From positions 2,564,539 to 2,628,538 of the forward strand of contig NZ_LMHJ01000001.1 of assembly GCF_001427795.1 (NCBI RefSeq): 64,000 bases of DNA, given 5' to 3'. The DNA comes from Nocardioides sp. Root682 (GTDB taxonomy: Bacteria > Actinomycetota > Actinomycetes > Propionibacteriales > Nocardioidaceae). The position numbers were made by a program, and so were the translations under genes. Positions 40,139 to 49,283 of this stretch are shown here, in pieces. A model generated the notes under the pieces. It searched no databases. It was given only the letters and a program-made list of their open reading frames with translations, and had not been told where the DNA came from. The stretch's first letter is position 1; each line of letters starts with the position of its first letter.

Positions 40139-41301
40139 GCACGACCGCGACCACGTTCAACCACGGCTGGACCGAGGAGCAGCTCGCCCTCAAGCAGTCG
40201 GCGATCGAGTTCACCAAGCGTGAGGTCACGCCGGTCATCGACCAGTGGGAGCGCGACGGCGAGATCCCGCGCGAGTTCCAGAAGAAGCTCGCCCACGCCG
40301 GGCTGCTCGGTGTCGGCGTCCCGGAGGAGGTCGGTGGCGACGGCGGCGACCTGCTCGACATCTGCGCGCTCCAGGAAGGCTTCATGGAGGCCGGCTGGTC
40401 CGGCGGCGCGATGGCCAGTGCGTTCACGCACGGCATCGCGATCCCGCACATCATCCAGAACGGCACGCCGGAGCTGATCGACACCTGGGTCCGGCCGGTG
40501 CTCTCCGGGGACCTCATCGGCTCGCTGGGCATCACCGAGCCCGGCACCGGGTCGGACGTCGCCGGCATCACCACGAAGGCGGTCCGGGACGGCGATCACT
40601 GGGTGATCAACGGCGCCAAGATGTTCATCACCTCCTCGGTCCGCGGTGACTTCGTGACCACCGCCTGCCGCACCGGGGCGGAGGGTGCCCACGGCATCTC
40701 CCTGATCGTCGTACCGAAGGGAACGCCCGGCTTCTCGGTCTCCCGCAAGCTGGACAAGATGGGGTGGCTGGCCTCCGACACCGGCGAGCTGACCTACGAG
40801 GACGTCCGGGTCCCGGTCGACAACCTCGTCGGCGAGGAGAACCACGGCTTCTACTACATCGCCGACCAGTTCGTCACCGAGCGGATCTGGCTCGCGCTGA
40901 TGGGCTACGGCCACGCGCTGCGCTGCCTCAACCTCACCCTGCAGTACTGCAAGGACCGGGAGACCTTCGGCAAGCCGCTGGTCAAGAACCAGGTCGTGCG
41001 CGCCAAGCTCGTCGAGATGCACCGGCAGGTGGCGGTCGCCCGGAGCTACACCCTCGAGGTCGCGCGCCGGTACGTCGCCGGCGAGCAGGTCATCGCCGAG
41101 GCCTGCCTGGCCAAGCAGACGGCCGTCGACACCGCGGTCTGGGTCGCTGACCAGGCCGTCCAGCTGCACGGCGGGATGGGCTACATGCGCGAGTCCGAGG
41201 TCGAGCGGCACTACCGCGACGTCCGGCTGCTCCCCATCGGCGGTGGCGCGACCGAGGTCCTCACCGACCTGGCCGCCAAGCTGCTCGGATACGCGGACTG
41301 A
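40135..41301 (+). CDS. Acyl-CoA dehydrogenase (first)
   Basis: A 388-residue FAD-dependent acyl-CoA dehydrogenase. The N-terminal domain has EQLALKQSAIEF, the mid domain has GITEPGTGSDVAGITTKA and WVINGAKMFITSS, and the C-terminal domain has QVVRAKLVEMHRQVAVAR, QLHGGMGYMRESEVERHYRD and IGGGATEVL. The typical catalytic Glu region matches citronellyl-CoA/long-chain type members. It oxidises the acyl-CoA at C2-C3. Its ATG overlaps the atuA stop, and its own stop overlaps the next start (TGATG). Confidence 0.93.
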   Translation: MSTTATTFNHGWTEEQLALKQSAIEFTKREVTPVIDQWERDGEIPREFQKKLAHAGLLGVGVPEEVGGDGGDLLDICALQEGFMEAGWSGGAMASAFTHGIAIPHIIQNGTPELIDTWVRPVLSGDLIGSLGITEPGTGSDVAGITTKAVRDGDHWVINGAKMFITSSVRGDFVTTACRTGAEGAHGISLIVVPKGTPGFSVSRKLDKMGWLASDTGELTYEDVRVPVDNLVGEENHGFYYIADQFVTERIWLALMGYGHALRCLNLTLQYCKDRETFGKPLVKNQVVRAKLVEMHRQVAVARSYTLEVARRYVAGEQVIAEACLAKQTAVDTAVWVADQAVQLHGGMGYMRESEVERHYRDVRLLPIGGGATEVLTDLAAKLLGYAD

Positions 41302-41795
41302 TGGGCCTGGTCAAGCCGCTCGGCGGCGAGGTCTCCGTCACGATGGCGGCGCCACCCGAGAAGGTGTGGGCGCTGGTCAGCGACGTGACCCGGATCGGCG
41401 AGTTCTCGCCCGAGACGTTCGAGGCCGTCTGGACGCACGGGGCCAGCGGGCCCGTCGAGGGTGCCCGGTTCAAGGGCCACGTGAAGCGCAACGGTGTCGG
41501 GCCGACGTACTGGACGCCGTGCACGGTGACCAAGGCCGTCGAGCCGAGCGCCGACGGGACCGGAGTGTTCGAGTTCGCGGTCGGCCTCGACAAGAACCCG
41601 ATGAATACCTGGGGCTACCGGCTCGAGCCCGTGGGCCCGGACGGCGACCGGACCCGGGTCACCGAGTACTACCGGTTGACGCCGGCGATCTACCTGCGCG
41701 CGTACTGGCTCGTCCTGGGCCAGCTGCGCAGCAAGACCAACGAGCGCGGCATGCGCACGACTCTCGAGAGGGTGAAGACGGTGGTCGAATCATGA
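41301..41795 (+). CDS. SRPBCC-family (START-like) protein
   Basis: A 164-residue START/Bet v1-like protein. The polyketide-cyclase-type pattern EVSVTMAAPPEKVWALVSDVTRIGEFSPETFEA starts the domain, and the long C-terminal helix carries the end LERVKTVVES. It probably binds a hydrophobic acyl or terpenoid ligand in a deep cavity. It is embedded between the dehydrogenase and carboxyltransferase genes with 1-bp and 4-bp overlaps, so it is part of the same pathway; its precise role is unknown. Confidence 0.88.
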   Translation: MGLVKPLGGEVSVTMAAPPEKVWALVSDVTRIGEFSPETFEAVWTHGASGPVEGARFKGHVKRNGVGPTYWTPCTVTKAVEPSADGTGVFEFAVGLDKNPMNTWGYRLEPVGPDGDRTRVTEYYRLTPAIYLRAYWLVLGQLRSKTNERGMRTTLERVKTVVES

Positions 41796-43381
41796 CCGCG
41801 GGGACGGTGGAGGAGACCCGCAGGGCCTCCATGCAGGCCAAGATCGACGACCTGCACGTCGAGCAGACCAAGGCGGTCGAGGCCGGCGGCAAGTACATCG
41901 CCCGCCACCGCGAGCGCGGCAAGCTCACCGCCCGCGAGCGGATCGAGCTGCTCGTCGACGAGGGCTCGGCCTTCCTCGAGCTGATGCCGCTCGCCGGCTG
42001 GGGCAGCGACTTCGCAGTCGGTGCCTCGATGGTCACCGGCATCGGTGTGGTCGAGGGCGTCGAGTGCATGATCATCGCCAACGACCCGACGGTGAAGGGT
42101 GGCGCCCTCAACCCGTGGTCGCTGAAGAAGTCGTTCCGGGCCGCGGAGATCGCGGAGCAGAACTTCCTCCCGTCGATCAACCTCACCGAGTCCGGCGGCG
42201 CCGACCTGCCGACGCAGAAGGACATCTTCATCCCGGGCGGCCGTGGCTTCCGCAACCTGACGCGTTCGTCGGCCCGCAAGCAGCCCACCATCTCGGTGGT
42301 GTTCGGGAACTCCACCGCCGGCGGCGCGTACGTCCCCGGCATGAGCGACTACGTGATCATGGTCAAGGAGCAGGCGAAGGTGTTCCTCGCCGGCCCGCCC
42401 CTGGTCAAGATGGCCACCGGCGAGGAGTCCGACGACGAGAGCCTCGGCGGCGCCGAGATGCACTCGCGGATCTCCGGGTCCTCCGACTTCCTCGCGGTCG
42501 ACGAGTACGACGCCATCCGGCTCGCGCGACGTACGGTCGCTCGCCTGAACTGGCGCAAGGGTGGCGAGGCTCCGACGACGCCGTACTCCGAGCCCGACCT
42601 CGACCCCGAGGACCTGCTCGAGCTGATCCCCACCGACCTCAAGGAACCGTTCGACCCCCGCGACGCGATCCTGCGGATCGTCGACGGCACCGACGCCACC
42701 AACGAGATCGCGTTCGACGAGTTCAAGCCGCTCTACGGCCCGTCACTGTGCGTCGGCTGGGCCCGGCTGCACGGCCGCGAGATCGGCATCATCGCCAACG
42801 CCCGTGGCGTCCTGATGAGCGAGGAGGCCCAGAAGGCCACGCAGTTCATCCAGCTGGCCAACCAGAAGGACACCCCGCTCCTGTTCCTGCACAACACGAC
42901 CGGCTACATGGTCGGCAAGGAGTACGAGCAGGGCGGGATCATCAAGCACGGCGCGATGATGATCAATGCGGTCTCGAACTCCACGGTGCCGCACCTGACG
43001 GTGATCATGGGGGCGTCGTACGGCGCCGGGAACTACGGCATGAACGGCCGCGCCTACGACCCGCGCTTCCTCTTCACCTGGCCATCCGCGAAGTCCGCCG
43101 TGATGGGGCCGCAGCAGCTCGCCGGCGTGATGGAGATCGTCGCGCGCGAGTCGGCGGAGAAGAAGGGCCAGGTCTTCGACGCCGACGGCTTCGTCCCGAT
43201 CAAGGAGATGGTCGAGGGGATGATCGAGGAGCAGTCGATGCCCTACTTCCTGTCCGGGATGGTCTACGACGACGGCGTCATCGACCCGCGGGACACCCGC
43301 ACCGTCCTGGGCATCTGCCTGTCCGTGATCGACAACCAGCCGATCGAGGGCGCCATGAACTTCGGCGTCTTCCGGATGTGA
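41792..43381 (+). CDS. Acyl-CoA carboxylase carboxyltransferase (beta) subunit
   Basis: A 529-residue carboxyltransferase of the propionyl/methylcrotonyl/geranyl-CoA carboxylase type. N-terminal half: RHRERGKLTARERIELLVD, ALNPWSLKKSFRAAEIAEQ, SGGADLPTQKDIF and NSTAGGAYVPGMSDYVI. C-terminal half: GVLMSEEAQKATQFIQLANQ, PLLFLHNTTGYMVG, GASYGAGNYGMNGRAYDPRF. The NTTGYMVG segment is shared with methylcrotonyl/geranyl-CoA enzymes. It transfers carboxybiotin CO2 to an enoyl-CoA. ATG 41792 overlaps the SRPBCC stop. Confidence 0.93.
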   Translation: MTAGTVEETRRASMQAKIDDLHVEQTKAVEAGGKYIARHRERGKLTARERIELLVDEGSAFLELMPLAGWGSDFAVGASMVTGIGVVEGVECMIIANDPTVKGGALNPWSLKKSFRAAEIAEQNFLPSINLTESGGADLPTQKDIFIPGGRGFRNLTRSSARKQPTISVVFGNSTAGGAYVPGMSDYVIMVKEQAKVFLAGPPLVKMATGEESDDESLGGAEMHSRISGSSDFLAVDEYDAIRLARRTVARLNWRKGGEAPTTPYSEPDLDPEDLLELIPTDLKEPFDPRDAILRIVDGTDATNEIAFDEFKPLYGPSLCVGWARLHGREIGIIANARGVLMSEEAQKATQFIQLANQKDTPLLFLHNTTGYMVGKEYEQGGIIKHGAMMINAVSNSTVPHLTVIMGASYGAGNYGMNGRAYDPRFLFTWPSAKSAVMGPQQLAGVMEIVARESAEKKGQVFDADGFVPIKEMVEGMIEEQSMPYFLSGMVYDDGVIDPRDTRTVLGICLSVIDNQPIEGAMNFGVFRM

Positions 43382-43392
43382 GGGCGACTTCC

Positions 43393-45381
43393 ATGACCAC
43401 CATCACCAGACTGCTCGTCGCCAACCGCGGCGAGATCGCGCGGCGGGTGTTCCGCACCTGTCGCGACCTCGGCATCGAGACCGTCGCCGTCCACTCGGAC
43501 GCCGACGCGGGCATGCCGTTCGTGCTCGACGCGGACACCGCCACGCCGCTGCCCGGCAACACGCCGGCGGAGACGTACCTGCGCGGCGACCTGATCCTGA
43601 ACGCTGCCCGGGCCGCAGGCTGCGACGCCATCCACCCGGGCTACGGCTTCCTGTCGGAGAACGCCGAGTTCGCGCGCGCCGTCGCCGATGCCGGTCTGCT
43701 CTGGATCGGACCGACGCCGGACTCCATCGAGCGGATGGGCTCGAAGATCGAGTCCAAGAAGCTGATGGAGGCGGCCGGGGTTCCGGTGCTCGGGAACCTC
43801 ACGGCCGACACCGCCACGGAGGCGGACCTGCCGTTGCTGGTGAAGGCCAGCGCCGGCGGTGGCGGTCGCGGCATGCGGATCGTCACCCGCCTCGAGGACC
43901 TCGCCGGTGAGATCGCCAAGGCATCCGCCGAGGCGGAGTCGGCATTCGGTGACGGCACGGTCTTCGTCGAGCCCTACGTCCAGCGGGGCCGCCACGTCGA
44001 GGTGCAGGTCGTCGGTGACGGCACGGACGCCGTCGTCTTCGGCACCCGCGACTGCTCCCTGCAGCGCCGCCACCAGAAGGTCGTGGAGGAGGCGCCGGCC
44101 CCCGGACTCTCCGACGCGACGCGTACGGCGATCCACGAGGCCGCGCGCGCCGCCGCCACCTCAGTGGGCTACATCGGTGCCGGCACGGTGGAGTTCCTGT
44201 ACGACCCGGAGAAGGAGTCGTTCTACTTCCTCGAGATGAACACCCGCCTCCAGGTCGAGCACCCGGTCACCGAGGCGATCTACGGCGTGGACCTGGTCGA
44301 GCTCCAGATCGCCGTGGCAGAGGGCCGCGGCCTTCCCGAGGTCCCCGAGCCGCGCGGTCACGCCATCGAGGTCCGGTTGTACGCCGAGGACCCGGCCACG
44401 GACTACTCGCCGCAGACCGGCACCCTCCTGGACTTCGACATCGCGCACGAGGTCGAGTTCACCGGGTTCGGGTCGGCGCCGTCGGGCGTCCGGCTCGACT
44501 CCGGGTTCGGTCCCGGCGACGAGGTCGGTACCTTCTACGACGCGATGCTCGCGAAGGTGATCGCCTGGGCGCCGACGCGCGAGCAGGCGGCCCGCGTGCT
44601 GGCCCGGCGGCTCGAGACCGCGTCCATCCACGGCTTGGTGACCAACCGCGATCAACTGGTCTCCTCGTTGCGGCACCCGGCCTTTCTCGCGGGCGACCTG
44701 GCCACGTCGTTCTACGACGACCACCCGGTCCTCCTCGAGCGGGAGCAGTCCGACGACCTGGCTCCCTTCATCGGCGCCGTCGCACTGGCCGAGCACCGCA
44801 GACTGACGGCCAAGGTGCAGAGCCGGATCCCGGCCGGATTCCGCAACGTCGTCTCCCAGCCGCAGGTCACCCGCTTCCTGGTGAATGGTGACGAGGTCGC
44901 GGTCGAGTGGTTCGGAGGGCGCGAGGGCTACCGGCCCGCAGAGCAGGACGACGTCCGCCCCGTCACGGTCCTCGAGGCCGGCCCGGACCTGGTCGTCATC
45001 AACCGCGGCGGTTGGACCACCCGGCACCGGGTCCGCATCCAGGGTGATGCCGTGCTGGTGGATTCGCCGTGGCGCGGCGCCACGCTGCGGATCGTGCCCC
45101 GGTTCGTGGACCCCGCGAGCCAGGTCGCCGAGGGCTCGCTGCTCGCGCCCATGCCGGGCAGCGTCATCACCGTCAGTGCGGCGGTCGGGGACGTCGTACA
45201 GAAGGGCCAGGCCATCCTCGTGATGGAGGCCATGAAGATGCAGCACACCATCGCGGCGCCGTACGACGGCACCGTCACCGAGCTGTCGGCGAGCGCCGGC
45301 CAGCAGGTCGAGGCGGGCGCGGTTCTCGCCGTCGTCGAGGCCAACGAACCATCTGAAGCAGCCGAAGGAGCAGAGGCATGA
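43393..45381 (+). CDS. Acyl-CoA carboxylase biotin carboxylase/BCCP (alpha) subunit
   Basis: A 662-residue protein. Biotin-carboxylase domain (1-445): LLVANRGEIARRVFRTCRDL, HPGYGFLSENAEFA, ATP-grasp loop KASAGGGGRGMRIV, RDCSLQRRHQKVVEEAP, FLEMNTRLQVEHPVTE. After a linker domain it ends in a biotinyl domain with VMEAMKMQHTI, the biotinylated Lys being residue 615. Partner of the beta subunit encoded 11 bp upstream. Its stop overlaps the next start (ATGA). Confidence 0.94.
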   Translation: MTTITRLLVANRGEIARRVFRTCRDLGIETVAVHSDADAGMPFVLDADTATPLPGNTPAETYLRGDLILNAARAAGCDAIHPGYGFLSENAEFARAVADAGLLWIGPTPDSIERMGSKIESKKLMEAAGVPVLGNLTADTATEADLPLLVKASAGGGGRGMRIVTRLEDLAGEIAKASAEAESAFGDGTVFVEPYVQRGRHVEVQVVGDGTDAVVFGTRDCSLQRRHQKVVEEAPAPGLSDATRTAIHEAARAAATSVGYIGAGTVEFLYDPEKESFYFLEMNTRLQVEHPVTEAIYGVDLVELQIAVAEGRGLPEVPEPRGHAIEVRLYAEDPATDYSPQTGTLLDFDIAHEVEFTGFGSAPSGVRLDSGFGPGDEVGTFYDAMLAKVIAWAPTREQAARVLARRLETASIHGLVTNRDQLVSSLRHPAFLAGDLATSFYDDHPVLLEREQSDDLAPFIGAVALAEHRRLTAKVQSRIPAGFRNVVSQPQVTRFLVNGDEVAVEWFGGREGYRPAEQDDVRPVTVLEAGPDLVVINRGGWTTRHRVRIQGDAVLVDSPWRGATLRIVPRFVDPASQVAEGSLLAPMPGSVITVSAAVGDVVQKGQAILVMEAMKMQHTIAAPYDGTVTELSASAGQQVEAGAVLAVVEANEPSEAAEGAEA

Positions 45382-46556
45382 CCACAACACAGGGGTCCAT
45401 GTTCAGCGAGCCCGAAGAGCGCGTCGCCCTGCGCGAGGCGGTCAAGAAGCTGGCCAGCAAGTACGGCCGGGAGTTCGTCGAGAAGCAGGCCCGCGAGGGC
45501 GGCAAGATGACCGAGATGTGGCTCGAGATGGGCCGCAACGGCTTCCTCGGCGTCAACATCCCCGAGGCGTACGGCGGCGGAGGCGGCGGCATGGCCGACC
45601 TGGCCGCGGTGCTCGAGGAGTCGGCCGCGGCCGGCGCCCCGCTGCTGATGATGGTGGTCTCGCCGGCGATCTGTGGCTCGATCATCACCCGCTGTGGCAC
45701 CGAGGAGCAGAAGCAGCAGTGGCTGCCGAGCATCGCCGACGGCACCCACCTGATGGCCTTCGGCATCACCGAGGCCGACGCGGGCTCCAACTCCCACAAC
45801 ATCACGACCACGGCCACCCGCGACGGTGACAGCTGGGTGATCAAGGGCCAGAAGACCTTCATCTCGGGCGTCGACGAGGCCCAGTCGGTGCTGATCGTGT
45901 CGCGCACCGAGGACGCGAAGACGGGCAAGCTCAAGCCGGCCCTGTTCGTCGTACCGACCGATGCGGAGGGGTTCACCGCCCAGCCGATCCCGATGACGTG
46001 GCAGGCGCCCGAGAAGCAGTTCACGCTGTTCCTCGACGACGTCCGCGTCCCGGCCGACGCGCTCGTCGGTGACGAGGACGGCGGCCTGTGGCAGCTGTTC
46101 GCCGGCCTCAACCCCGAGCGGATCATGGGCGGCGCGTTCTCCTGCGGCATCGCCCGGTACGCGCTGGAGAAGGCCGTCGACTACGCCAAGGAACGCAGCG
46201 TCTGGAAGGACCAGCCGATCGGCGCCCACCAGGGCATCGCGCACCCGCTGGCCAAGATCAAGATCGAGCTCGAGCAGGCCCGCCTGCTCTGGCAGAAGGC
46301 CGCTGCGCTGTACGACGCCGGCGACGACTTCACGGCCGGTGAGTACGCCAACATGGCGAAGTACGCCGGCGGCGAGGTCGCGTGCAACGCGACCGACGTC
46401 GCGGTCCACACCCACGGTGGCAACGGCCTCACCCAGGAGTACGGCCTCGGCAACATGCTGATCGCCGCCCGCCTGGGCCGGATCGCCCCCGTGTCGCGGG
46501 AGATGATCCTGAACTTCGTGGCCATGCACTCCCTGGGACTGCCGAAGTCGTACTGA
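45378..46556 (+). CDS. Acyl-CoA dehydrogenase (second)
   Basis: A 392-residue FAD acyl-CoA dehydrogenase. GVNIPEAYGGGGGGMADL, FGITEADAGSNSHNITTTATR, WVIKGQKTFISGVDEAQ and the C-terminal HTHGGNGLTQEYGLGNM and RIAPVSREMILNF are visible. The two dehydrogenases of the operon differ clearly and may act on successive intermediates. It closes the operon: after it lies a 24-bp-arm inverted repeat and a new transcription unit. Confidence 0.92.
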   Translation: MTTTQGSMFSEPEERVALREAVKKLASKYGREFVEKQAREGGKMTEMWLEMGRNGFLGVNIPEAYGGGGGGMADLAAVLEESAAAGAPLLMMVVSPAICGSIITRCGTEEQKQQWLPSIADGTHLMAFGITEADAGSNSHNITTTATRDGDSWVIKGQKTFISGVDEAQSVLIVSRTEDAKTGKLKPALFVVPTDAEGFTAQPIPMTWQAPEKQFTLFLDDVRVPADALVGDEDGGLWQLFAGLNPERIMGGAFSCGIARYALEKAVDYAKERSVWKDQPIGAHQGIAHPLAKIKIELEQARLLWQKAAALYDAGDDFTAGEYANMAKYAGGEVACNATDVAVHTHGGNGLTQEYGLGNMLIAARLGRIAPVSREMILNFVAMHSLGLPKSY

Positions 46557-46564
46557 GCTGACGC

Positions 46565-46614
46565 GAGTTGGGTGGGTGAGAGTGACCCCTGGGTCACTCT
46601 CACCCACCCAACTC
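46565..46614. repeat. Perfect 24-bp-arm inverted repeat after the acyl-CoA operon
   Basis: The arms are exactly complementary over 24 bp with only CT between, the left arm beginning GAGTTGGGTGGGTGAGAG. It starts 8 bp after the dehydrogenase stop and probably ends the operon transcript. The GAGTTGGG...GTGAC composition resembles the 21-bp repeat family at 5449 and 51654. Confidence 0.8.
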
Positions 46615-46652
46615 CGGTTTTCGGAGGACGGGGGCGGCCGCGGCGGGCGAGA

Positions 46653-47054
46653 ATGCCGCTCATGCTGAGGTTGTTGCCGGGAGTCCTCGTCCTCGTCCTG
46701 TGGATCTACTGCCTCGTGGACGTCATCAGCGCCCGTGAGGACGGGGTACGAAACCTGGCGAAGACGTGGTGGATCGTCATCGTGTTCTTCTTCCCGCTGG
46801 CAGGGTCGATCGCCTGGCTGATCGCCGGCCGGCCGACGCCCGAGCGTCCGCTCACCCGCGAGCAGGGCGCGGCGCCGAACTTCCCGGAGTACGGCCGCCC
46901 GGGACGGTTCGCGGCCAGCGACCCCGCCGCCGACGAGGAGTTCCTCCGGAAGGTGCGCGAGCGGGCCGAGGAGCAGCGGCTCCGGTACGAGCGCGAGCGG
47001 CGCGACGCGGACAAGCCCGCTTCCGACGACGAGCGGCCGCCGGTGGCCGACTGA
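46653..47054 (+). CDS. Small PLDc_N-type membrane protein
   Basis: A protein of about 133 residues. Two hydrophobic segments (LLPGVLVLVLWIYCLVDVI and KTWWIVIVFFFPLAGSIAWL) flank a short charged loop, matching the PLDc_N domain found alone in many actinobacterial proteins. The C-terminal half is a charged, probably helical tail (VRERAEEQRLRYERERRD). Function is unknown. ATG 46653 is chosen; ATG 46662 is equally possible. Confidence 0.82.
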   Translation: MPLMLRLLPGVLVLVLWIYCLVDVISAREDGVRNLAKTWWIVIVFFFPLAGSIAWLIAGRPTPERPLTREQGAAPNFPEYGRPGRFAASDPAADEEFLRKVRERAEEQRLRYERERRDADKPASDDERPPVAD

Positions 47055-47088
47055 CGCTCCACCCTGCACTCCGTGATGGGATCGCACC

Positions 47089-48009
47089 ATGACGGGCGTG
47101 CTGGAGGGGTTCGCGACGATCGCGGTGGTCATCGCGCTCGGGGCCCTGCTGGCTCACCTCGGCATCGTCGACCTGCGCGGTGGGCGCAGCCTCTCGCTCA
47201 CCTCGTTCTACGTCGCCAGCCCGGCGCTGCTCGTGACGGTGCTGGAGGACGCCGACCCCTCCCACGTGCTCTCGGGGCCCTTGGTCGCGACAGCGGCCGG
47301 CGTGGTCGTGACAGCGGGGATCCTGGTCGCGGTGGCGATCGCCCGTGGGCTCGACTCCGGCACCGCCGTGATCGGCGCCCTGTGCTCGGCGTACGTCAAC
47401 GCCGGGAACCTGGGCATCCCGATCGCTGCCTACGCGCTCGGTGACGCGGCGCTCGTCGTACCCGCGCTGCTGATGCAGCTGCTGGTCCTGCAGCCGCTGG
47501 CGTTGACGGTGCTCGACGTGGTGACCAGTCCGAAGCGGCCGTCGATCGGGAAGATCCTGTCGCGCCCGGTGACCAACCCGCTCACCATCGCCTCGTTCCT
47601 CGGGCTGGTGCTGGCGACCACCGACTCCGAGCTGCCCGACGCCGTCCACGCGCCCCTGGAGCTGGTGGCCGGGATGGCGGTGCCCGCGATGTTGATCGCG
47701 TACGGCGTCGCGCTCCGACTCGGGCCGCTGCCCGGTCGCGGCGTCAGCGCCCAGGCGCTCGGCACCGTGACGTCCCTGAAGATGGTGGTGCAGCCGGTGA
47801 CGGCGTACGTCGTAGGGCGGTTCCTCGTCGGTCTCGACGACGCCGAGCTGTTCGCCGTCACCCTGCTGTCGGCACTGCCCACCGCGCAGAACGTGTTCGT
47901 CATCGCGACCCGCTACGACCGCGGCATCCTGCTGGCCCGGGACGCCATCTTCGTGAGCACGATCGCGTCGGCGCCGATCGCGGTCGTGATCGCGGCACTT
48001 CTCGCCTGA
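47089..48009 (+). CDS. AEC-family (auxin-efflux-carrier-like) transporter
   Basis: A 306-residue permease with about ten hydrophobic segments in the bile/arsenite/riboflavin transporter fold. The conserved NAGNLGIPIAAYALG (helix 4 discontinuity) and the pair of repeated halves fit the AEC family, members of which export malate or malonate-type acids. The C-terminal SALPTAQNVFVIATRYDRG is also typical. ATG 47089, 34 bp after the previous gene. Substrate unknown. Confidence 0.9.
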   Translation: MTGVLEGFATIAVVIALGALLAHLGIVDLRGGRSLSLTSFYVASPALLVTVLEDADPSHVLSGPLVATAAGVVVTAGILVAVAIARGLDSGTAVIGALCSAYVNAGNLGIPIAAYALGDAALVVPALLMQLLVLQPLALTVLDVVTSPKRPSIGKILSRPVTNPLTIASFLGLVLATTDSELPDAVHAPLELVAGMAVPAMLIAYGVALRLGPLPGRGVSAQALGTVTSLKMVVQPVTAYVVGRFLVGLDDAELFAVTLLSALPTAQNVFVIATRYDRGILLARDAIFVSTIASAPIAVVIAALLA

Positions 48010-48055
48010 CGCCCAGGTGTCGGGTTGACAGGTCGTGATGCCGTAGGTTTCGGTC

Positions 48056-49174
48056 GTGGGAGTTGTCGGAGACCTCGATCGTGGCCAGCGCCGCCACTCG
48101 ATCATCGGTTTCCCGCTCGCCGTCATCTACAAGTTCTTCGACGACCAGGGCAACTACCTCGCGGCGATCCTGACGTTCTACGCGTTCCTGTCGATCTTCC
48201 CGCTCTTGCTGCTCGGTACGTCGATCCTGGGCTTCATCCTCGAGGGCAACCCGACCCTGCAGCAGCAGGTGCTCGACTCCGCTCTCGCGCAGTTCCCGAT
48301 CATCGGCGATGCCCTCGGACGGCCCGAAGGCCTGCAGGGATCGACGGGCGGCATCATCGTCGGGTCGCTCACCGCCCTCTACGGTGCGCTCGGCCTCGGA
48401 CTGGCGCTGCAGAACGTGCAGGCCGCGGCGTGGGCGGTGCCGCGCAACAGCCGTCCGCACCCGGTGATGACCCGCGTCAACAGCCTGTTCATCCTGGCTG
48501 TCGCCGGCACTGCTGTCCTCTTCATCTCGATCGGGTCGGTGGTGCTCACCGAGACCGAGCTGGTCGGGGCGCTGTCCAGCCACAGCTGGTTCCACTGGGT
48601 GGTGCGCCTGCTGACCGTCCTGATCCTCGGCTTCACGATGACGGTGCTGCTGAGGATGGCCGCGGTGCGCGCGATCCACAGCAACGTGATCCGCGCGGCT
48701 CCCGGCGGCTACACGGTCGCGGTGCTGTGGCAGCTGCTGCAGTGGATCGGGACCATCTACGTCACCAATGTCATCGCCAGTACCGAAGCCAACAGCATGA
48801 CGGCGACCTTCGGCGTCGTCCTCGGCCTGATGGGGCTGCTCTACATTGGCGCGATCATGGGTGTCCTGGGCATCGAGGTGAACGTCGTGCTGGCGCGCCG
48901 GCTCTGGCCGCGCGCCCTGCTCACCCCGTTCACCGACTCCGTCGACCTCACCGAGGCCGATCGTCGTGCGTACGCGATGTACGCGCAGATGCAGCGCCAC
49001 AAGGGCTTCGAGACGGTCGCCGTCCGCTTCGACGGGCGCGACGGGGACTCCCACGAGATCCTGCTCGACCCGAGGACCGAGGAGATCATCAAGCAGCACA
49101 TCCCCGGCTCCCCGCCCCGCCCCGAGGCGGCGGACGAGCCGACGATGCCGATCAACCTGCCGCCGTCGATCTGA
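48056..49174 (+). CDS. YihY/BrkB-family inner-membrane protein
   Basis: A 372-residue membrane protein (formerly labelled ribonuclease BN). Hallmarks: an N-terminal FLSIFPLLLLGTSILGFIL helix after ILTFYAF, NTLFILAVAG-like helices, and SMTATFGVVLGLMGLLYIGA near the end, giving about six transmembrane segments. The C-terminal cytoplasmic tail (RRAYAMYAQMQRHKGF) is family-variable. Function is not established. The GTG at 48056 is the start. Copy B of the 50-bp palindrome lies 12 bp after its stop. Confidence 0.9.
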   Translation: MGVVGDLDRGQRRHSIIGFPLAVIYKFFDDQGNYLAAILTFYAFLSIFPLLLLGTSILGFILEGNPTLQQQVLDSALAQFPIIGDALGRPEGLQGSTGGIIVGSLTALYGALGLGLALQNVQAAAWAVPRNSRPHPVMTRVNSLFILAVAGTAVLFISIGSVVLTETELVGALSSHSWFHWVVRLLTVLILGFTMTVLLRMAAVRAIHSNVIRAAPGGYTVAVLWQLLQWIGTIYVTNVIASTEANSMTATFGVVLGLMGLLYIGAIMGVLGIEVNVVLARRLWPRALLTPFTDSVDLTEADRRAYAMYAQMQRHKGFETVAVRFDGRDGDSHEILLDPRTEEIIKQHIPGSPPRPEAADEPTMPINLPPSI

Positions 49175-49185
49175 CGCTTGGGTGC

Positions 49186-49235
49186 GGGACGTCATGCGAA
49201 GTGGTCGCTCGAGCAGCCAGATCGTATGACTTCCG
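49186..49235. repeat. 50-bp dispersed palindrome, copy B
   Basis: GGGACGTCATGCGAAGTGG and CCAGATCGTATGACTTCCG face each other around TCGCTCGAGCAG. It aligns base for base with copy A except at about eight positions, and it flanks the truncated nuclease gene on the left. Confidence 0.85.
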
Positions 49236-49283
49236 CAGGCTTTCCACAGGCGGGAATCGGGGCAGCTCGACGGAGCTGCGAGC

